A stretch of 64,000 nucleotides of DNA from Streptomyces mobaraensis (GCF_020099395.1 NZ_CP083590.1:6014001-6078000), one strand, 5' to 3'. Positions 9,678 through 18,510 are shown, counted from the stretch's first letter. Numbers and translations are program-made. Notes: generated by a model from the letters alone, not told the origin.

Positions 9678-11588
9678 TCACGGCTTCGCCGGGCGCTCGG
9701 GCAGCGGCACCCCGGCCACCGCCAGGGCCTTCGGCGACAGCTCGTCGCGCTGCCAGCCGAGCGACGAGAACCGGCTCAGGCCGTCGCCCTCGTTGTTGTG
9801 GCCCAGCAGCACCGAGTACAGGTTCACCGTCTCCGGCTCCTGGAGCTGCTCCGCGAACGGCACGTCCTCGAACCGGGTCACCCGGCGGTGCCGCACCAGC
9901 AGCGAGCCGTACCGGCGGTCGTAGTCCTCCGGCGTGAACGTCAGCACGCCGCACTGGCCGTCGACCGCGCCCGGGTCGACGCTCTCCCGGCAGGTGCGGA
10001 TCACGGAGTGGCTGCCGTTGACGAACCGGAAGATCGTCAGGTTGCGCCGGAACGCCGAGTGGTCCACGGCGATCTGCTGGACCAGCGTCGGCACGATGTC
10101 CGGCACCATCGCGGCCGTGCCGTCGCCGGTGAACGAGATGACGTTCTCGTCCCGGCGGGTCGCGATGCCCGGCAGCGCCATCAGCCCGTCGCCCGTCAGC
10201 CCGCGCCCGTACCAGCCGGAGAACGACTTGCTGGTGCGCGGCAGGCTGTTGACCGCCGACAGGCCGGCCCGGCCGATGTCGTAGACGCCGACAGCGGTAG
10301 TCCTGCTCGCGGATCAGCCCGTCGAGGACGCCGCGCAGCCGACGGAAGAAGTGGTTGGTGGTCATGGGCAGCACCGGGAGCAGGCCGATGACGTCGCCGT
10401 CGGAGTCGCGGGACGAGGCGATGGCCGCGCGGCGGAACTCCAGCACCTCCGGGTCGACGTCCAGCCGCTCGCGCAGGGTGCGCAGCACGCCCTCGATGTC
10501 GGCGACCACGCCCAGGCCGGTGAACGGCGTCCGGTCCACCTCCCGTTCGACGATCTGGACGGGGGCGAGCTGCCGCAGCGAGATCTCCGAGAACGGGGTG
10601 TCGATCTGCGGTATGGGGGTGCTGACGAACGTCACCGCCTGCTCGCCGCCCGGCCGCAGCGCGCCGTCCTTGTACAGGTACTCGAAGACGCGCGGCGAGT
10701 AGCCGTACCTGCTCAGCGTGCCGATGTACTCGTCGACGGTCCGGCCGTCCCGGTAGCGGTTGACGGTGCCGGGCCGCGCCACCGAGTCGGCGAGGCCGAT
10801 GCCCGCCTCCCGCGCCAGCTCGTACATCAGCTCCAGGGCCGGGCCGCTCAACGGGCCGACCTGGCACAGCAGTCGGCGGCGCTCGGTGTTGAGCAGGGTG
10901 ACCAGCCGGTCGACCTCGGGGAGCGGACCGCCTCGACGGCCGGGCGCGGCGCGGTCCGGGGGATCTCGGGCCGCTGGTCGTCGGGGAGCGTCGTCTGGAG
11001 GACGTCGCGCGGCGCGATGATCACGACCGGGCCCTTGCCGGCCGCGTACGCCTCGAACGCCTCCGCGAGGCCGCGGGCGATGCCCGCGGAGCGCGGAATG
11101 TGCACCACCGGGAAACCACGGGCGAGCAGCGAGGGACGGCTGTCCTCGGTGAGGTGCATGGTGCCCTGGAAGGGGTGCCAGGCGTCCAGCTTGGAGTCGC
11201 AGCAGACGATGAAGCCGCGGGTGCCGACGGAGATGTGGTTGGCGAGCGTGCCGCGGAACTCCTCGTGCATGCCGCTCGTCGCCACGATCGCGAACGGCGC
11301 GCCGACCAGCGTCCAGCGGGCCAGCGCCGAACAGGCCAGGCTGTGCTCGCTCGGACCGCGCACGATCGGGTTGCCGTTGCCGACGGCCCGCCGCTCGATG
11401 TCGTCGATGAACGTGGCGACGCCGGAGCCGGTGTAGTAGTGCAGGCCCCAGGCCGAACCCGCCTCGGCGGTCAGGAAGTCGGAGAGGGCGTCGGCCATGG
11501 TGCTGGTCTTCCGGGCCGGCCGCAGCCGCCGGTTGGAGTGCAGCTGCACGGAGTCGACGATCGCGCAGGCGAGGTCGGCGGTCACCAC
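9678..11588 (-). pseudogene. ThDP-dependent carboligase/decarboxylase-like enzyme, split by two compensating frameshifts
   Basis: Three consecutive segments form one protein of about 636 residues. Segment 1 (11588 to about 10920) has the Pyr-domain catalytic Glu region (RGPSEHSLACSALARW). Segment 2 (about 10920 to 10293) continues in another frame (PEVDRLVTLLNTE to GLIREQDYR). Segment 3 (10293 to 9678) returns to the first frame (VGVYDIGRAGLS) with the ThDP motif GDGTAAM and FVNGS about 30 residues later. One shift lies at a CCCC run near 10918-10921; the other is near 10290-10296. Each is repaired by a one-base change. The start is uncertain: the GTG at 11588 has no clear ribosome site. Either the gene is broken or the sequence has indel errors. 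Its neighbours (ACP, methyltransferase) suggest carboligation in a small-molecule pathway. Confidence 0.75.
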
Positions 11589-11599
11589 CCGCGGCGGTC

Positions 11600-11705
11600 G
11601 GTCGGGCGGAACGTCGGCCGGACGCCACTCGGACGCCGGCCGGAAGGTCAGGCGGGACGCCGGCTCAGGCCGGAGGTCGCTCGGAAGGTCAGGCCGGACG
11701 CCGTT
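11600..11705. repeat. Degenerate short direct repeats
   Basis: GGAAGGTCAGG-type units recur at 11642 and 11683 (41 bases apart), with further GGACGCC/CGGACGCC copies between. They lie between the ThDP enzyme start and the corrected methyltransferase stop, partly overlapping the latter. No function is apparent. Such repeats can favour slippage in the same locus that carries the frameshifts. Confidence 0.45.
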
Positions 11706-12598
11706 CGGAAAGCGCCGCGGAATCCGGGTCGCGCAGCCGGACGACGGCGGACCAGAGGGCGTTCCCCGGTTGCCGCGGATCGGCCTGCGGGAGCCGGGAG
11801 ACGAGCCGCATCAGCGGGGAAAGGCGGCGCCATTTCGCCGCCGCGGACAACTGGGTGCCGACGCGTTCCACGGTCCAGCCGGCGCGTTCCCAAGAAAGCG
11901 ACTCCGTCGTCCGGCGCGAATACGACGGGCGCGTTGTTCTCGCGGCTCGCCCGGGCCGAAAGCCGGCGGATGAGCGGGCCGATGACGTCGGCCGTCCACC
12001 ACGTCACCCGGCAGGATTTCAGATCCGCCGAGAGGGCGTGGACCTCGGACGCGTCCAGATATAACAGAAGCCCTTCCGTGATGACGAGCGTCCGGCCGCC
12101 GCCGGCCGTCGCCGAGGCCAGGAAGGCGCGGCGGGCGGCGGCGCCGGTGAGGTCCACGGCGGTGCGCGAGAGGACGCAGCGCGGCTTCTCGGCGGCCAGC
12201 GCCCGCTCCTTCTCCTCGATGATCCCCGGCAGGTCGGCCTCCACCCACTCCAGGGAAGAGGGCAGGTCAAGGCGGTACGGCCGGGTGTCGAAGCCCGCCG
12301 CCAGGTTGATCACCCGGGTGCAGCCCTCGGCCACGCACTCCTCGACCAGCAGATCGATGAGCTTAATCCGGGCGATGAAGAACCAGCCGTTGCCGAAACC
12401 CCGCCGGGCCTCCCCGGCGATCACCCGGCCGCGCTCGCCGGCCAGCGCGGCCGCGTACGGATCGCTGAACAGCCGGTCCCGGCGGGCGGATTCCCTGGCC
12501 CGGTACTCGGCGACCCAGCGCGCGGTATCCGAGACATTGTCGATAACCGGTTTCCGCTCACCCGAGCGGACCCTTTCAGGGGAACCGAGAGGTTTCAA
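11689..12598 (-). pseudogene. SAM-dependent methyltransferase (leucine carboxyl methyltransferase-like family), frameshifted near its C-terminus
   Basis: Residues 1-235 read as a class I methyltransferase of the LCM/TIGR00027 type: N-terminal ARWVAEYRARES, the SAM motif VINLAAGFDTRPYRL and ITEGLLLYL. After VAFL the frame degrades into Arg/Pro-rich sequence, whereas the neighbouring frame continues as GWTVERVGTQLSAAAKW to the stop at 11689, a normal C-terminus. Removing one base of the CCC run at 11889-11891 restores VAFLERAGWTVERV and a protein of about 302 residues. Uncorrected, the frame runs to 11648. The TTG at 12598 is supported by a GAGGAGGAAAGGA ribosome site. It is upstream of the ThDP enzyme and ACP genes on the same strand. 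Confidence 0.78.
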
Positions 12599-12709
12599 CT
12601 TCCTTTCCTCCTCGGGGGTTTGTGAGCGATCCGTTACTCTGTTCGCTCTGCTGTGCCGTCCGATACGCTGCTGTGCCGTCCGCGCCCGTCAGCCGAAGGA
12701 GTCCGCGTC

Positions 12710-13210
12710 ATGACCGTCCCCCGTGCGCGTCGCGTCGACGTTCCGCAATCCCTCCGGAAAGCCGGGGAATTCACCGACCCCCACTACGCCTCGGCCTACG
12801 CCATAGCGGTCGGCGACGCCCGCTCCCGGACGCCGGAGGAGTGGGCCCGGGCCGCGATCGAGGAGGCACCGGCCGCGCTGCGGTTCTTCCTGCGCTTCGG
12901 GTGGACGAAGGTGCTGGGGCTGCGCATGGGGCCCAAGTCCGGGTCCGCCGAGCACGTCCTCGGGTGGCGCATCACGGACTCCACCCCGAACGCGCTGACC
13001 ATGGACGGGCATTCGGGCCTGTTCTCCTCCTACAACGTGGTGCTCACCGAGAACTCGACGCTGGTGTGGGCCACCGCCCAGCACTTCAAGGGGCGCGGAG
13101 CCGGCCTGCTGTGGGGGCTGGCCCGGCCGGTGCACCAGATCGCCGTGCCCTACCTGCTGCGGCGCTCCTGCAAGGCGGGGCAGCGCGCCGCCGGCCCGGC
13201 GGCGGGGTAA
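12710..13210 (+). CDS. DUF2867/SRPBCC-like protein of unknown function
   Basis: A 166-residue protein starting at an ATG with AAGGAG nine bases upstream. The central part (KSGSAEHVLGWRITDSTPNALTMDGHSGLFSSYNVVL) alternates strand-like hydrophobics, followed by HFKGRGAGLLWGLARPVHQIAVPYLLRRS, a layout seen in DUF2867-type proteins. It is divergent from the methyltransferase gene. The 110-base gap holds two copies of GCTGTGCCGTCC. Membership of the adjacent biosynthetic set is possible but unproven. Confidence 0.6.
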   Translation: MTVPRARRVDVPQSLRKAGEFTDPHYASAYAIAVGDARSRTPEEWARAAIEEAPAALRFFLRFGWTKVLGLRMGPKSGSAEHVLGWRITDSTPNALTMDGHSGLFSSYNVVLTENSTLVWATAQHFKGRGAGLLWGLARPVHQIAVPYLLRRSCKAGQRAAGPAAG

Positions 13211-13363
13211 CACCGCCCGGAGCCGCCCCGCGCGTCCCGTCCCGCGGCCGTGCCCCGCACCGTGGTGGCGTCCCGCGGCCTGAGCGCGGGGGAACGGCCG
13301 CGGCCGTCGCGCGAGACGGCCGGGCGCTGGTCACGCGGTGGGTCACGCAAGAGCCGGAAAACA

Positions 13364-13392
13364 GAAGAACCCCAGCTGAGCTGGGGTTCTTC
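13364..13392 (-). terminator. Rho-independent terminator after tRNA-Leu
   Basis: Two perfect 14-base arms (GAAGAACCCCAGCT and its complement) separated by one base lie five bases from the 3' end of the tRNA. On the minus strand they are followed by TGTTTT. This is the strongest hairpin near the tRNA and fits as its terminator. Confidence 0.85.
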
Positions 13393-13396
13393 GTTG

Positions 13397-13481
13397 TGTC
13401 CGAGGGGGGACTTGAACCCCCACGCCCGATAAAGGGCACTAGCACCTCAAGCTAGCGCGTCTGCCATTCCGCCACCCGGAC
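13397..13481 (-). tRNA. tRNA-Leu (anticodon GAG)
   Basis: Minus-strand cloverleaf of 85 bases. The acceptor arm GTCCGGG pairs with CTCGGAC (one G-U), with discriminator A. The anticodon stem CTAGC/GCTAG encloses loop TTGAGGT, giving GAG, which reads CTC leucine codons. A long variable arm (GCCC-TTTATC-GGGC) marks a class II tRNA, and the T-arm contains GGTTCAAGTCC. The CCA end is not encoded. tRNA genes are frequent integration sites, and an accessory-looking set lies on one side, but I saw no repeated attachment core. Confidence 0.97.
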
Positions 13482-13720
13482 CAGGTGTCGTTTCCTCGGG
13501 GTGTTCCCCGCGGCGACATGGAAAACAATACCAGGTTTGGAGCGGTGCTCGATCACCTGGGCGGAGGGCCGTTCCGGGGCTGCGACCAGCGGGTTCTTGC
13601 GGGAGTGTGTCGGCAGGATTGCGGCCTTGGGCTGGGGCGGCGGCGGGTGGAGGATGGCGGTGGGCCCACGCCGGGGGTCCGCGCGAGAGGGCTCCCGGGG
13701 GCGAACCACGAGGAGGCAGT

Positions 13721-15037
13721 GTGAGCGCGGAACAGACAACGGGCGCCGAGAACGAGGTCGTGGACATCTGCCGCGACCTGATCCGGATCGACACCAGCAA
13801 CTACGGCGACCACTCCGGGCCCGGCGAGCGCGCCGCCGCCGAGTACGTGGCCGAGAAGCTCGCCGAGGTGGGGCTGGAGCCGCAGATCTTCGAGTCGCAC
13901 CCCGGGCGGGCATCGACCGTGGCGCGGATCGAGGGGGAGGACCCGTCGCGGCCGGCGCTGCTGATCCACGGGCACACGGACGTCGTCCCGGCCGACGCCG
14001 CGGACTGGACCCACCATCCGTTCGCGGGCGAGATCGCCGACGGGTGCCTGTGGGGGCGCGGCGCGGTGGACATGAAGGACATGGACGCGATGACCCTCGC
14101 GGTCGTCCGCGACCGGATGCGGACCGGGCGCAAGCCCCCGCGCGACGTGGTGCTCGCCTTCCTCGCGGACGAGGAGGCGGGCGGCACGTACGGCGCCCGC
14201 TATCTGGTGGACAGGCACCCCGGGCTGTTCGAGGGGGTCACCGAGGCGATCAGCGAGGTCGGCGGCTTCTCGTTCACCGTCAACGAGAACCTGCGGCTCT
14301 ACCTGGTCGAGACGGCCCAGAAGGGCATGCACTGGATGCGGCTGACCGTGGAGGGCACCGCCGGCCACGGTTCCATGACCAACACCGACAACGCGATCAC
14401 CGAGCTCTGCGAGGCGGTCGGCCGGCTGGGGCGGCACCAGTTCCCGGTACGGGTGACCAAGACCGTGCGGTCCTTCCTCGACGAGCTGTCGGACGCGCTG
14501 GGCACCCCCCTGGACCCCGAGGACATGGAGGCCACCCTCGCCAAGCTGGGCGGCATCGCCAAGATCATCGGGGCGACGCTGCGGAACACGGCCGCGCCGA
14601 CGATGCTCGGCGCCGGCTACAAGGTGAACGTCATCCCCGGACAGGCCACGGCGCACGTCGACGGCCGGTTCCTGCCCGGGTACGAGGAGGAGTTCCTCGC
14701 CGACCTCGACCGGATCCTCGGGCCGCGGGTCAAGCGCGAGGACGTGCACGCGGACAAGGCGCTGGAGACCGGGTTCGACGGGGACCTCGTCCAGGCGATG
14801 CAGACGGCGCTGCGGGCCGAGGACCCGATCGCCCGCGCCGTGCCGTACATGCTCTCCGGCGGCACCGACGCCAAGTCCTTCGACGACCTCGGGATCCGCG
14901 GCTTCGGGTTCGCCCCGCTGAAGCTGCCGCCCGAGCTGGACTTCGCCGGGATGTTCCACGGGGTGGACGAGCGCGTCCCCGTCGATGGTCTGACATTCGG
15001 TGCGCGCGTGCTCGACCGGTTCCTGGATGAGTGCTGA
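13721..15037 (+). CDS. M20-family metallopeptidase (ArgE/DapE/ACY1-type)
   Basis: A 438-residue amidohydrolase. Zinc ligands and catalytic residues are visible: HGHTD (His85, Asp87), GRGAVDMKD (Asp117) and ADEEAGG (Glu151/Glu152), with the dimerisation domain in the middle and the C-terminal MFHGVDE histidine. The GTG at 13721 follows AGGAGG by four bases. No signal peptide is present, so it acts in the cytosol on N-acyl amino acids or dipeptides; the exact substrate is unknown. An imperfect hairpin just after the stop followed by TTTTTT at 15079-15084 may terminate it. Confidence 0.9.
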   Translation: MSAEQTTGAENEVVDICRDLIRIDTSNYGDHSGPGERAAAEYVAEKLAEVGLEPQIFESHPGRASTVARIEGEDPSRPALLIHGHTDVVPADAADWTHHPFAGEIADGCLWGRGAVDMKDMDAMTLAVVRDRMRTGRKPPRDVVLAFLADEEAGGTYGARYLVDRHPGLFEGVTEAISEVGGFSFTVNENLRLYLVETAQKGMHWMRLTVEGTAGHGSMTNTDNAITELCEAVGRLGRHQFPVRVTKTVRSFLDELSDALGTPLDPEDMEATLAKLGGIAKIIGATLRNTAAPTMLGAGYKVNVIPGQATAHVDGRFLPGYEEEFLADLDRILGPRVKREDVHADKALETGFDGDLVQAMQTALRAEDPIARAVPYMLSGGTDAKSFDDLGIRGFGFAPLKLPPELDFAGMFHGVDERVPVDGLTFGARVLDRFLDEC

Positions 15038-15191
15038 CACGCTTTCTGAAAGAGCGTCAGGTTGTGCGGAGTTGGCGCTTTTTTAGCCGGAAAGAGTGAA
15101 CGCGCTCAAGGTTACGTAGCCCGATTCCCCCCGTGTCGTTACAGGGTGTGCGGTCCGCGGCTGGGATCGCATTCCAACAAGGAGGAATCCA

Positions 15192-15425
15192 ATGCTCAAG
15201 AAGGTCGTCGCCACCGCGGCTGCCACCGGTGGTCTCGTGCTCACGGGCGCGGGTCTGGCAGCGGCGGCCGGCGGGGCGCAGGGCGCCGCGGTGAACAGCC
15301 CCGGCGTCGTCTCGGGCAACGTGGTCCAGGTTCCGGTCTCGGTTCCGGTCAACCTGTGCGGCAACACGGTCAACGTCGTCGGGCTGCTCAACCCCACGCA
15401 CGGCAACGTCTGCGTCAACAAGTGA
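15192..15425 (+). CDS. chpH: Short chaplin (ChpH-type)
   Basis: A 77-residue secreted protein: an N-terminal signal peptide (LKKVVATAAATGGLVLTGAGLAAAA), then one chaplin domain (SPGVVSGNVVQVPVSVPVNLCGNTVNVVG...GNVCVN) with the two conserved cysteines. Known for the family: chaplins assemble into amyloid fibrils that lower surface tension and coat aerial hyphae and spores. AAGGAGGAA precedes the ATG. The adjacent long chaplin downstream matches the chpH-chpC pairing of Streptomyces; two cysteines exclude a ChpE-type protein. In Streptomyces these genes are developmentally controlled, but I could not define the promoter here. Confidence 0.93.
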   Translation: MLKKVVATAAATGGLVLTGAGLAAAAGGAQGAAVNSPGVVSGNVVQVPVSVPVNLCGNTVNVVGLLNPTHGNVCVNK

Positions 15426-15582
15426 CGTCGCCCCTCACCGGGTGAGGGATGGAGAACCGGGCGGCTCCGGAGCGCGCGCCATGCGCCCCGGGGCCGCCGG
15501 GCTTTCGACCCGGACACCGTGCGCGGGCAGCACGCCCGCGCACGTTCCGCATGGCAAGCAGTAGTAGCAGAGGGGCAAAGCA

Positions 15583-16518
15583 ATGCGACAGGTCGCCAAA
15601 AAGGGCCTGCTCACCGTCGCGGCAGCGGGCAGCGTGCTCGCCGTGACCGGTGGCTACGCGTACGCGGACTCGGGTGCCCAGGGCGCCGCCGCGCACTCCC
15701 CGGGCGTCGCGTCCGGGAACACCGTCCAGGTGCCGGTCCACGTGCCGGTCAACGTCTGTGGCAACACCGTGAACGTCGTCGGGGCGCTCAACCCCGCCTC
15801 CGGAAACACCTGTGTCAACGGGGGTCACGGGGGCCACGGGGGTCACGCTTCCCACGGGCAGGGCCACGGCCACGGCGGCGGTCACGACCAGGGTCACGGG
15901 CACGGCGGCGGGCACCACGGCGGCGGCTCCGGGGCGGAGGGCGCGGCCGTCGGCTCGCCCGGCATCGCCTCCGGGAACGTCGTCCAGGCGCCGGTGGACG
16001 TGCCGGTCAACGCCTGCGGCAACTCCGTGGACGTGGTCGGTGTCGCCAACCCCACCTTCGGCAACGCCTGCATCAACGGGGGCCACGACCACGGGAGGGG
16101 CCCGGACCACACCCGGCCGCACCACCCGGGCGAGCCCTCGCACCACCACCCGCCGGCCGACAAGCCGCACGGGGACGACGGGGACCACCACGGGAACCAC
16201 CACGGGGACCACGACAAGGGCAAGCCGTGCGACGAGCACCCGCCGGCCGGGCACCACAACCCGCCCGCCGAGCACTCGGTGCACAAGCCCGGCCACGTCA
16301 CCCCCGGTCCGGTCACCTCGGGCCCGATCGTCCCGGTGGCCGTGGTGAAGGACGCGCACCGTCCGGCCCAGCAGGCCGCCGCGGCGGTCGAGGAGAAGGA
16401 CGACCAGCTCGCGCACACCGGCGCGGGTGAGCTGGGCATGGCCGGCGCCGCGAGCGCGGCCCTGCTGCTCGGCGGCGCCGTCCTCTACCGCCGGGCGCGC
16501 GCCGGTCAGCAGGGCTGA
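15583..16518 (+). CDS. chpC: Long chaplin with two chaplin domains, His-rich linkers and sortase signal (ChpC-type)
   Basis: A 311-residue protein: signal peptide, chaplin domain 1 (about residues 35-85), a Gly/His linker (HGGHGGHGGHASHGQG), chaplin domain 2 (about 115-165), a second long His/Asp/Pro-rich stretch (about 165-245), and a C-terminal LAHTG sorting signal followed by a hydrophobic helix and Arg-rich tail. Known for the family: class E sortases cleave LAxTG and anchor long chaplins to peptidoglycan, where they organise short chaplins. The histidine content of both linkers is striking and suggests metal or pH sensitivity (inference). It follows chpH by 157 bases. Confidence 0.92.
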   Translation: MRQVAKKGLLTVAAAGSVLAVTGGYAYADSGAQGAAAHSPGVASGNTVQVPVHVPVNVCGNTVNVVGALNPASGNTCVNGGHGGHGGHASHGQGHGHGGGHDQGHGHGGGHHGGGSGAEGAAVGSPGIASGNVVQAPVDVPVNACGNSVDVVGVANPTFGNACINGGHDHGRGPDHTRPHHPGEPSHHHPPADKPHGDDGDHHGNHHGDHDKGKPCDEHPPAGHHNPPAEHSVHKPGHVTPGPVTSGPIVPVAVVKDAHRPAQQAAAAVEEKDDQLAHTGAGELGMAGAASAALLLGGAVLYRRARAGQQG

Positions 16519-16903
16519 CCCTGCCGACCCGGTGGCCTGGTGGCCCGGTGGGCTGAGCGGTGAGGCCGGCCCGGAGGCGGCGCTGATCGGACGCGCCTGA
16601 ACCGGCGGAGCCGGTCGGTGCTTCGCCGAGCGGGCGCACGCACCGAAGCGCGGGAGCGGGTTCCGGACACCGGGGCCCGCTTCCGTCGTTTCCGCCGGGC
16701 CCGGCGCCTCCGTCGTTCCCCCTGAGGTCCGGCGCCTCCGTCGTCTCCGCCGGGCCCGTCGCCGTCCGGCTTCTTGCCGTCCGGCCGTGCGGCGGACCGC
16801 CGTTCGGCCCCGACGCCGCTGCCGCCGCCGCCCGGCTCGGAAGACGCCCGTCACCGGCCCCGGACGACGCCTTCGGCGCCCGCTCCGCGGCCCGGGCGCG
16901 GCC
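16519..16903. repeat. Intergenic region with a three-copy 27-28 bp tandem repeat
   Basis: Between chpC (plus) and the DUF5703 gene (minus). The only structure I see is a tandem repeat at 16682-16763, three units starting TCCGTCGT and ending GCGCC or TCGCC. No coding potential or convincing terminator is visible in the rest. Confidence 0.55.
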
Positions 16904-17092
16904 CTACCAGGTGGCGCGCACCTGGCGGATGATCCTGCGGCGCAGCCGCACTCTTCGGCTGCCGTCGGGGAAGAGGCGCAGTCGGTCCAACTCCCAGTGT
17001 CCGTACTCGGCGTGGTCGGTCAGCAGTCGCGTGGCAGCACCTCGGGAGACCCCTCGCGGCACATACACATCACAGAATTCGTATTCCGGCAT
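16904..17092 (-). CDS. DUF5703-family small protein
   Basis: A 62-residue basic protein (MPEYEFCDVYVPRGVSR...GHWELDRLRLFPDGSRRVRLRRRI) matching the small actinobacterial DUF5703 family, whose function is unknown. It is divergent from the next gene, with only 47 bases between start codons. No ribosome site precedes the ATG, so the transcript may be leaderless. Confidence 0.75.
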   Translation of the reverse strand: MPEYEFCDVYVPRGVSRGAATRLLTDHAEYGHWELDRLRLFPDGSRRVRLRRRIIRQVRATW

Positions 17093-17139
17093 CGCATCTA
17101 TTGTGCGGGAACAGCCCCGGTACGGATAGCGTCTGCACT

Positions 17140-17976
17140 ATGTCTGATGCTGCGCAGCCAACCGCCGCCGAGGTACGGGCCGCCGCCGAGGCGGTCAAAG
17201 CCGCTCTGGACCGCCACCTCGACGCCGTCGAACGCCGGTCGGGGGAGGACGACCCGGCCGTCTACGCCGCGTTCAACGAGCTGGCCGCGGCAGCCGAGGC
17301 GTACGACGAGCTGCTGTACGACGCCTACGACGAGGTCACCCCCTTCGAGATCCCGGGCGACGACTCGCTGCCCGCCTACGCAGGCCCCGACGAGCCCAGC
17401 GCGCTGAGCGTGCTGATCCGCCGGGACTACGCGGTGGCCGAGCCGCAACGGCTGCTCGCCCAGGCCCAGCGGGTCGCGGACCTGGACCCCGACGTCCCCG
17501 ACCTGGCGCCCGGCTCCCACCGGCCCGGAGGCGGCGCGGGGATCGTGGGCGGCAGCGTGCACGCGGCCCTCGGCGTGCTCTTCGGCGAGTACGAACCGGA
17601 CGAAATCGCCTCCCGGCACAAGGAGTTCGGCCTGGAGGAGGGCGACTCCACGCTCTGGGTGGCCGCACTCGACGACCTGGCCGAACCGGGGGAGTGGCTG
17701 TCGGCCCCCTTCGACCAGGCCGACCCGCAGCGGGTGGTCTGCCGGTTCGACGTCAGCGCCGTGTTCGACGAGGAACTGGACGATCTCGACGACGACGGGC
17801 TGGACGACGTGGTGCTGGGCGTCGCGGAGGACGACGGGATGCTCGGCGTCGTGTCCGATGACGACGACATCGAAGTGGTCGACGACCTCGACGACGAGGC
17901 GGAGACCGACGGCGCGGGCGGCGCTGGCGGCGCGGGGGCGCCGGGCGGCCGGAAGGGCCCGGGCGCTCCCCGCTGA
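17140..17976 (+). CDS. Conserved actinobacterial protein of unknown function with acidic C-terminus
   Basis: A 278-residue protein. The N-terminal half is helical (AAEAVKAALDRHLDAVE; EAYDELLYDAYDEVTPFEI), the middle contains a GGGAGIVGGSVHAALGVLFGEY segment, and residues about 205-260 are strongly acidic with repeated DDLDDDGLDD patterns, ending in a Gly-rich tail. I do not recognise a domain. The ATG at 17140 is preferred over an in-frame TTG upstream, which would overlap the divergent promoter. The acidic tail could be a protein-interaction or nucleic-acid-mimic region (inference). Confidence 0.72.
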   Translation: MSDAAQPTAAEVRAAAEAVKAALDRHLDAVERRSGEDDPAVYAAFNELAAAAEAYDELLYDAYDEVTPFEIPGDDSLPAYAGPDEPSALSVLIRRDYAVAEPQRLLAQAQRVADLDPDVPDLAPGSHRPGGGAGIVGGSVHAALGVLFGEYEPDEIASRHKEFGLEEGDSTLWVAALDDLAEPGEWLSAPFDQADPQRVVCRFDVSAVFDEELDDLDDDGLDDVVLGVAEDDGMLGVVSDDDDIEVVDDLDDEAETDGAGGAGGAGAPGGRKGPGAPR

Positions 17977-18111
17977 CCGGCCCGGCCGCAGGGCTCGCCG
18001 GACCGGGGGCCGGCCGACCCGGGGGTTCCCGGGTCGGCCCTGGGGTCGGCCGGCCCCTCCCGGCCGCGGAGCGGGCCTGCCGGGAGCGCGCCGGTCCGGG
18101 CCGGTCCGGTA

Positions 18112-18510
18112 ACTCCCGTGGGGTCGGGGCCCCTTGCCCGTGAGCCCTGCTCGCGGCGGGGCCGTTTCGGGGAGGAAGGGCGCGCACCGGGTTGCTCGGG
18201 CCCTGGTTGGTACCTCTGGGGCCGGGCCCCTTGCCTGTGGGGCCTGCTCGCGGCGGGGCCGTTTCGGGGAGGAAGGGCGCGCACCGGGTTGCTCGGGCCC
18301 TGGTCGGTACCTCTGGGGCCGGGCCCCTTGCCTGTGGGGCCTGCTCGCGGCGGGACCGTTTCGGGGAGGAAGGGCCCGCGCCGGGTTGCTCGGGCCCCGG
18401 TTGGTACCTCTGGGGCCGGGCCCCTTGCCTGTGGGGCCTGCTCGCGGCGGGGCCGTTTCGGGGAGGAAGGGCCCGCGCCGGGTTGCTCGGGCCCCGGGGC
18501 GGTATCTCGC
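18112..18510. repeat. 97-bp tandem repeat, four copies
   Basis: GCCGTTTCGGGGAGGAAGG (ACC in copy 3) recurs at 18161, 18258, 18355 and 18452, an exact 97-base period. Each unit also carries GGGGCCGGGCCCC (an inverted repeat), CTGCTCGCGGCGG and a CGGGTTGCTCGGGCC segment. Copy 1 is the most diverged at its left end. The period is not a multiple of three, so it is not a coding repeat. It lies between two convergent genes; the rest of 17977-18719 shows no gene. Confidence 0.93.

Noticed and set aside
10287..10925. Programmed ribosomal frameshifting in the ThDP gene
   Set aside because: Two opposite shifts with no slippery heptamer plus downstream structure evident; indel error or decay is simpler.
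13397..13481. Integration site of a mobile island at tRNA-Leu
   Set aside because: No integrase gene, excisionase or duplicated tRNA end was seen on either side.
18112..18510. CRISPR array
   Set aside because: Whole 97-base units are repeated with no unique spacers and no cas genes nearby; Cas4-like features at 56.5 kb belong to a RecB-type nuclease.
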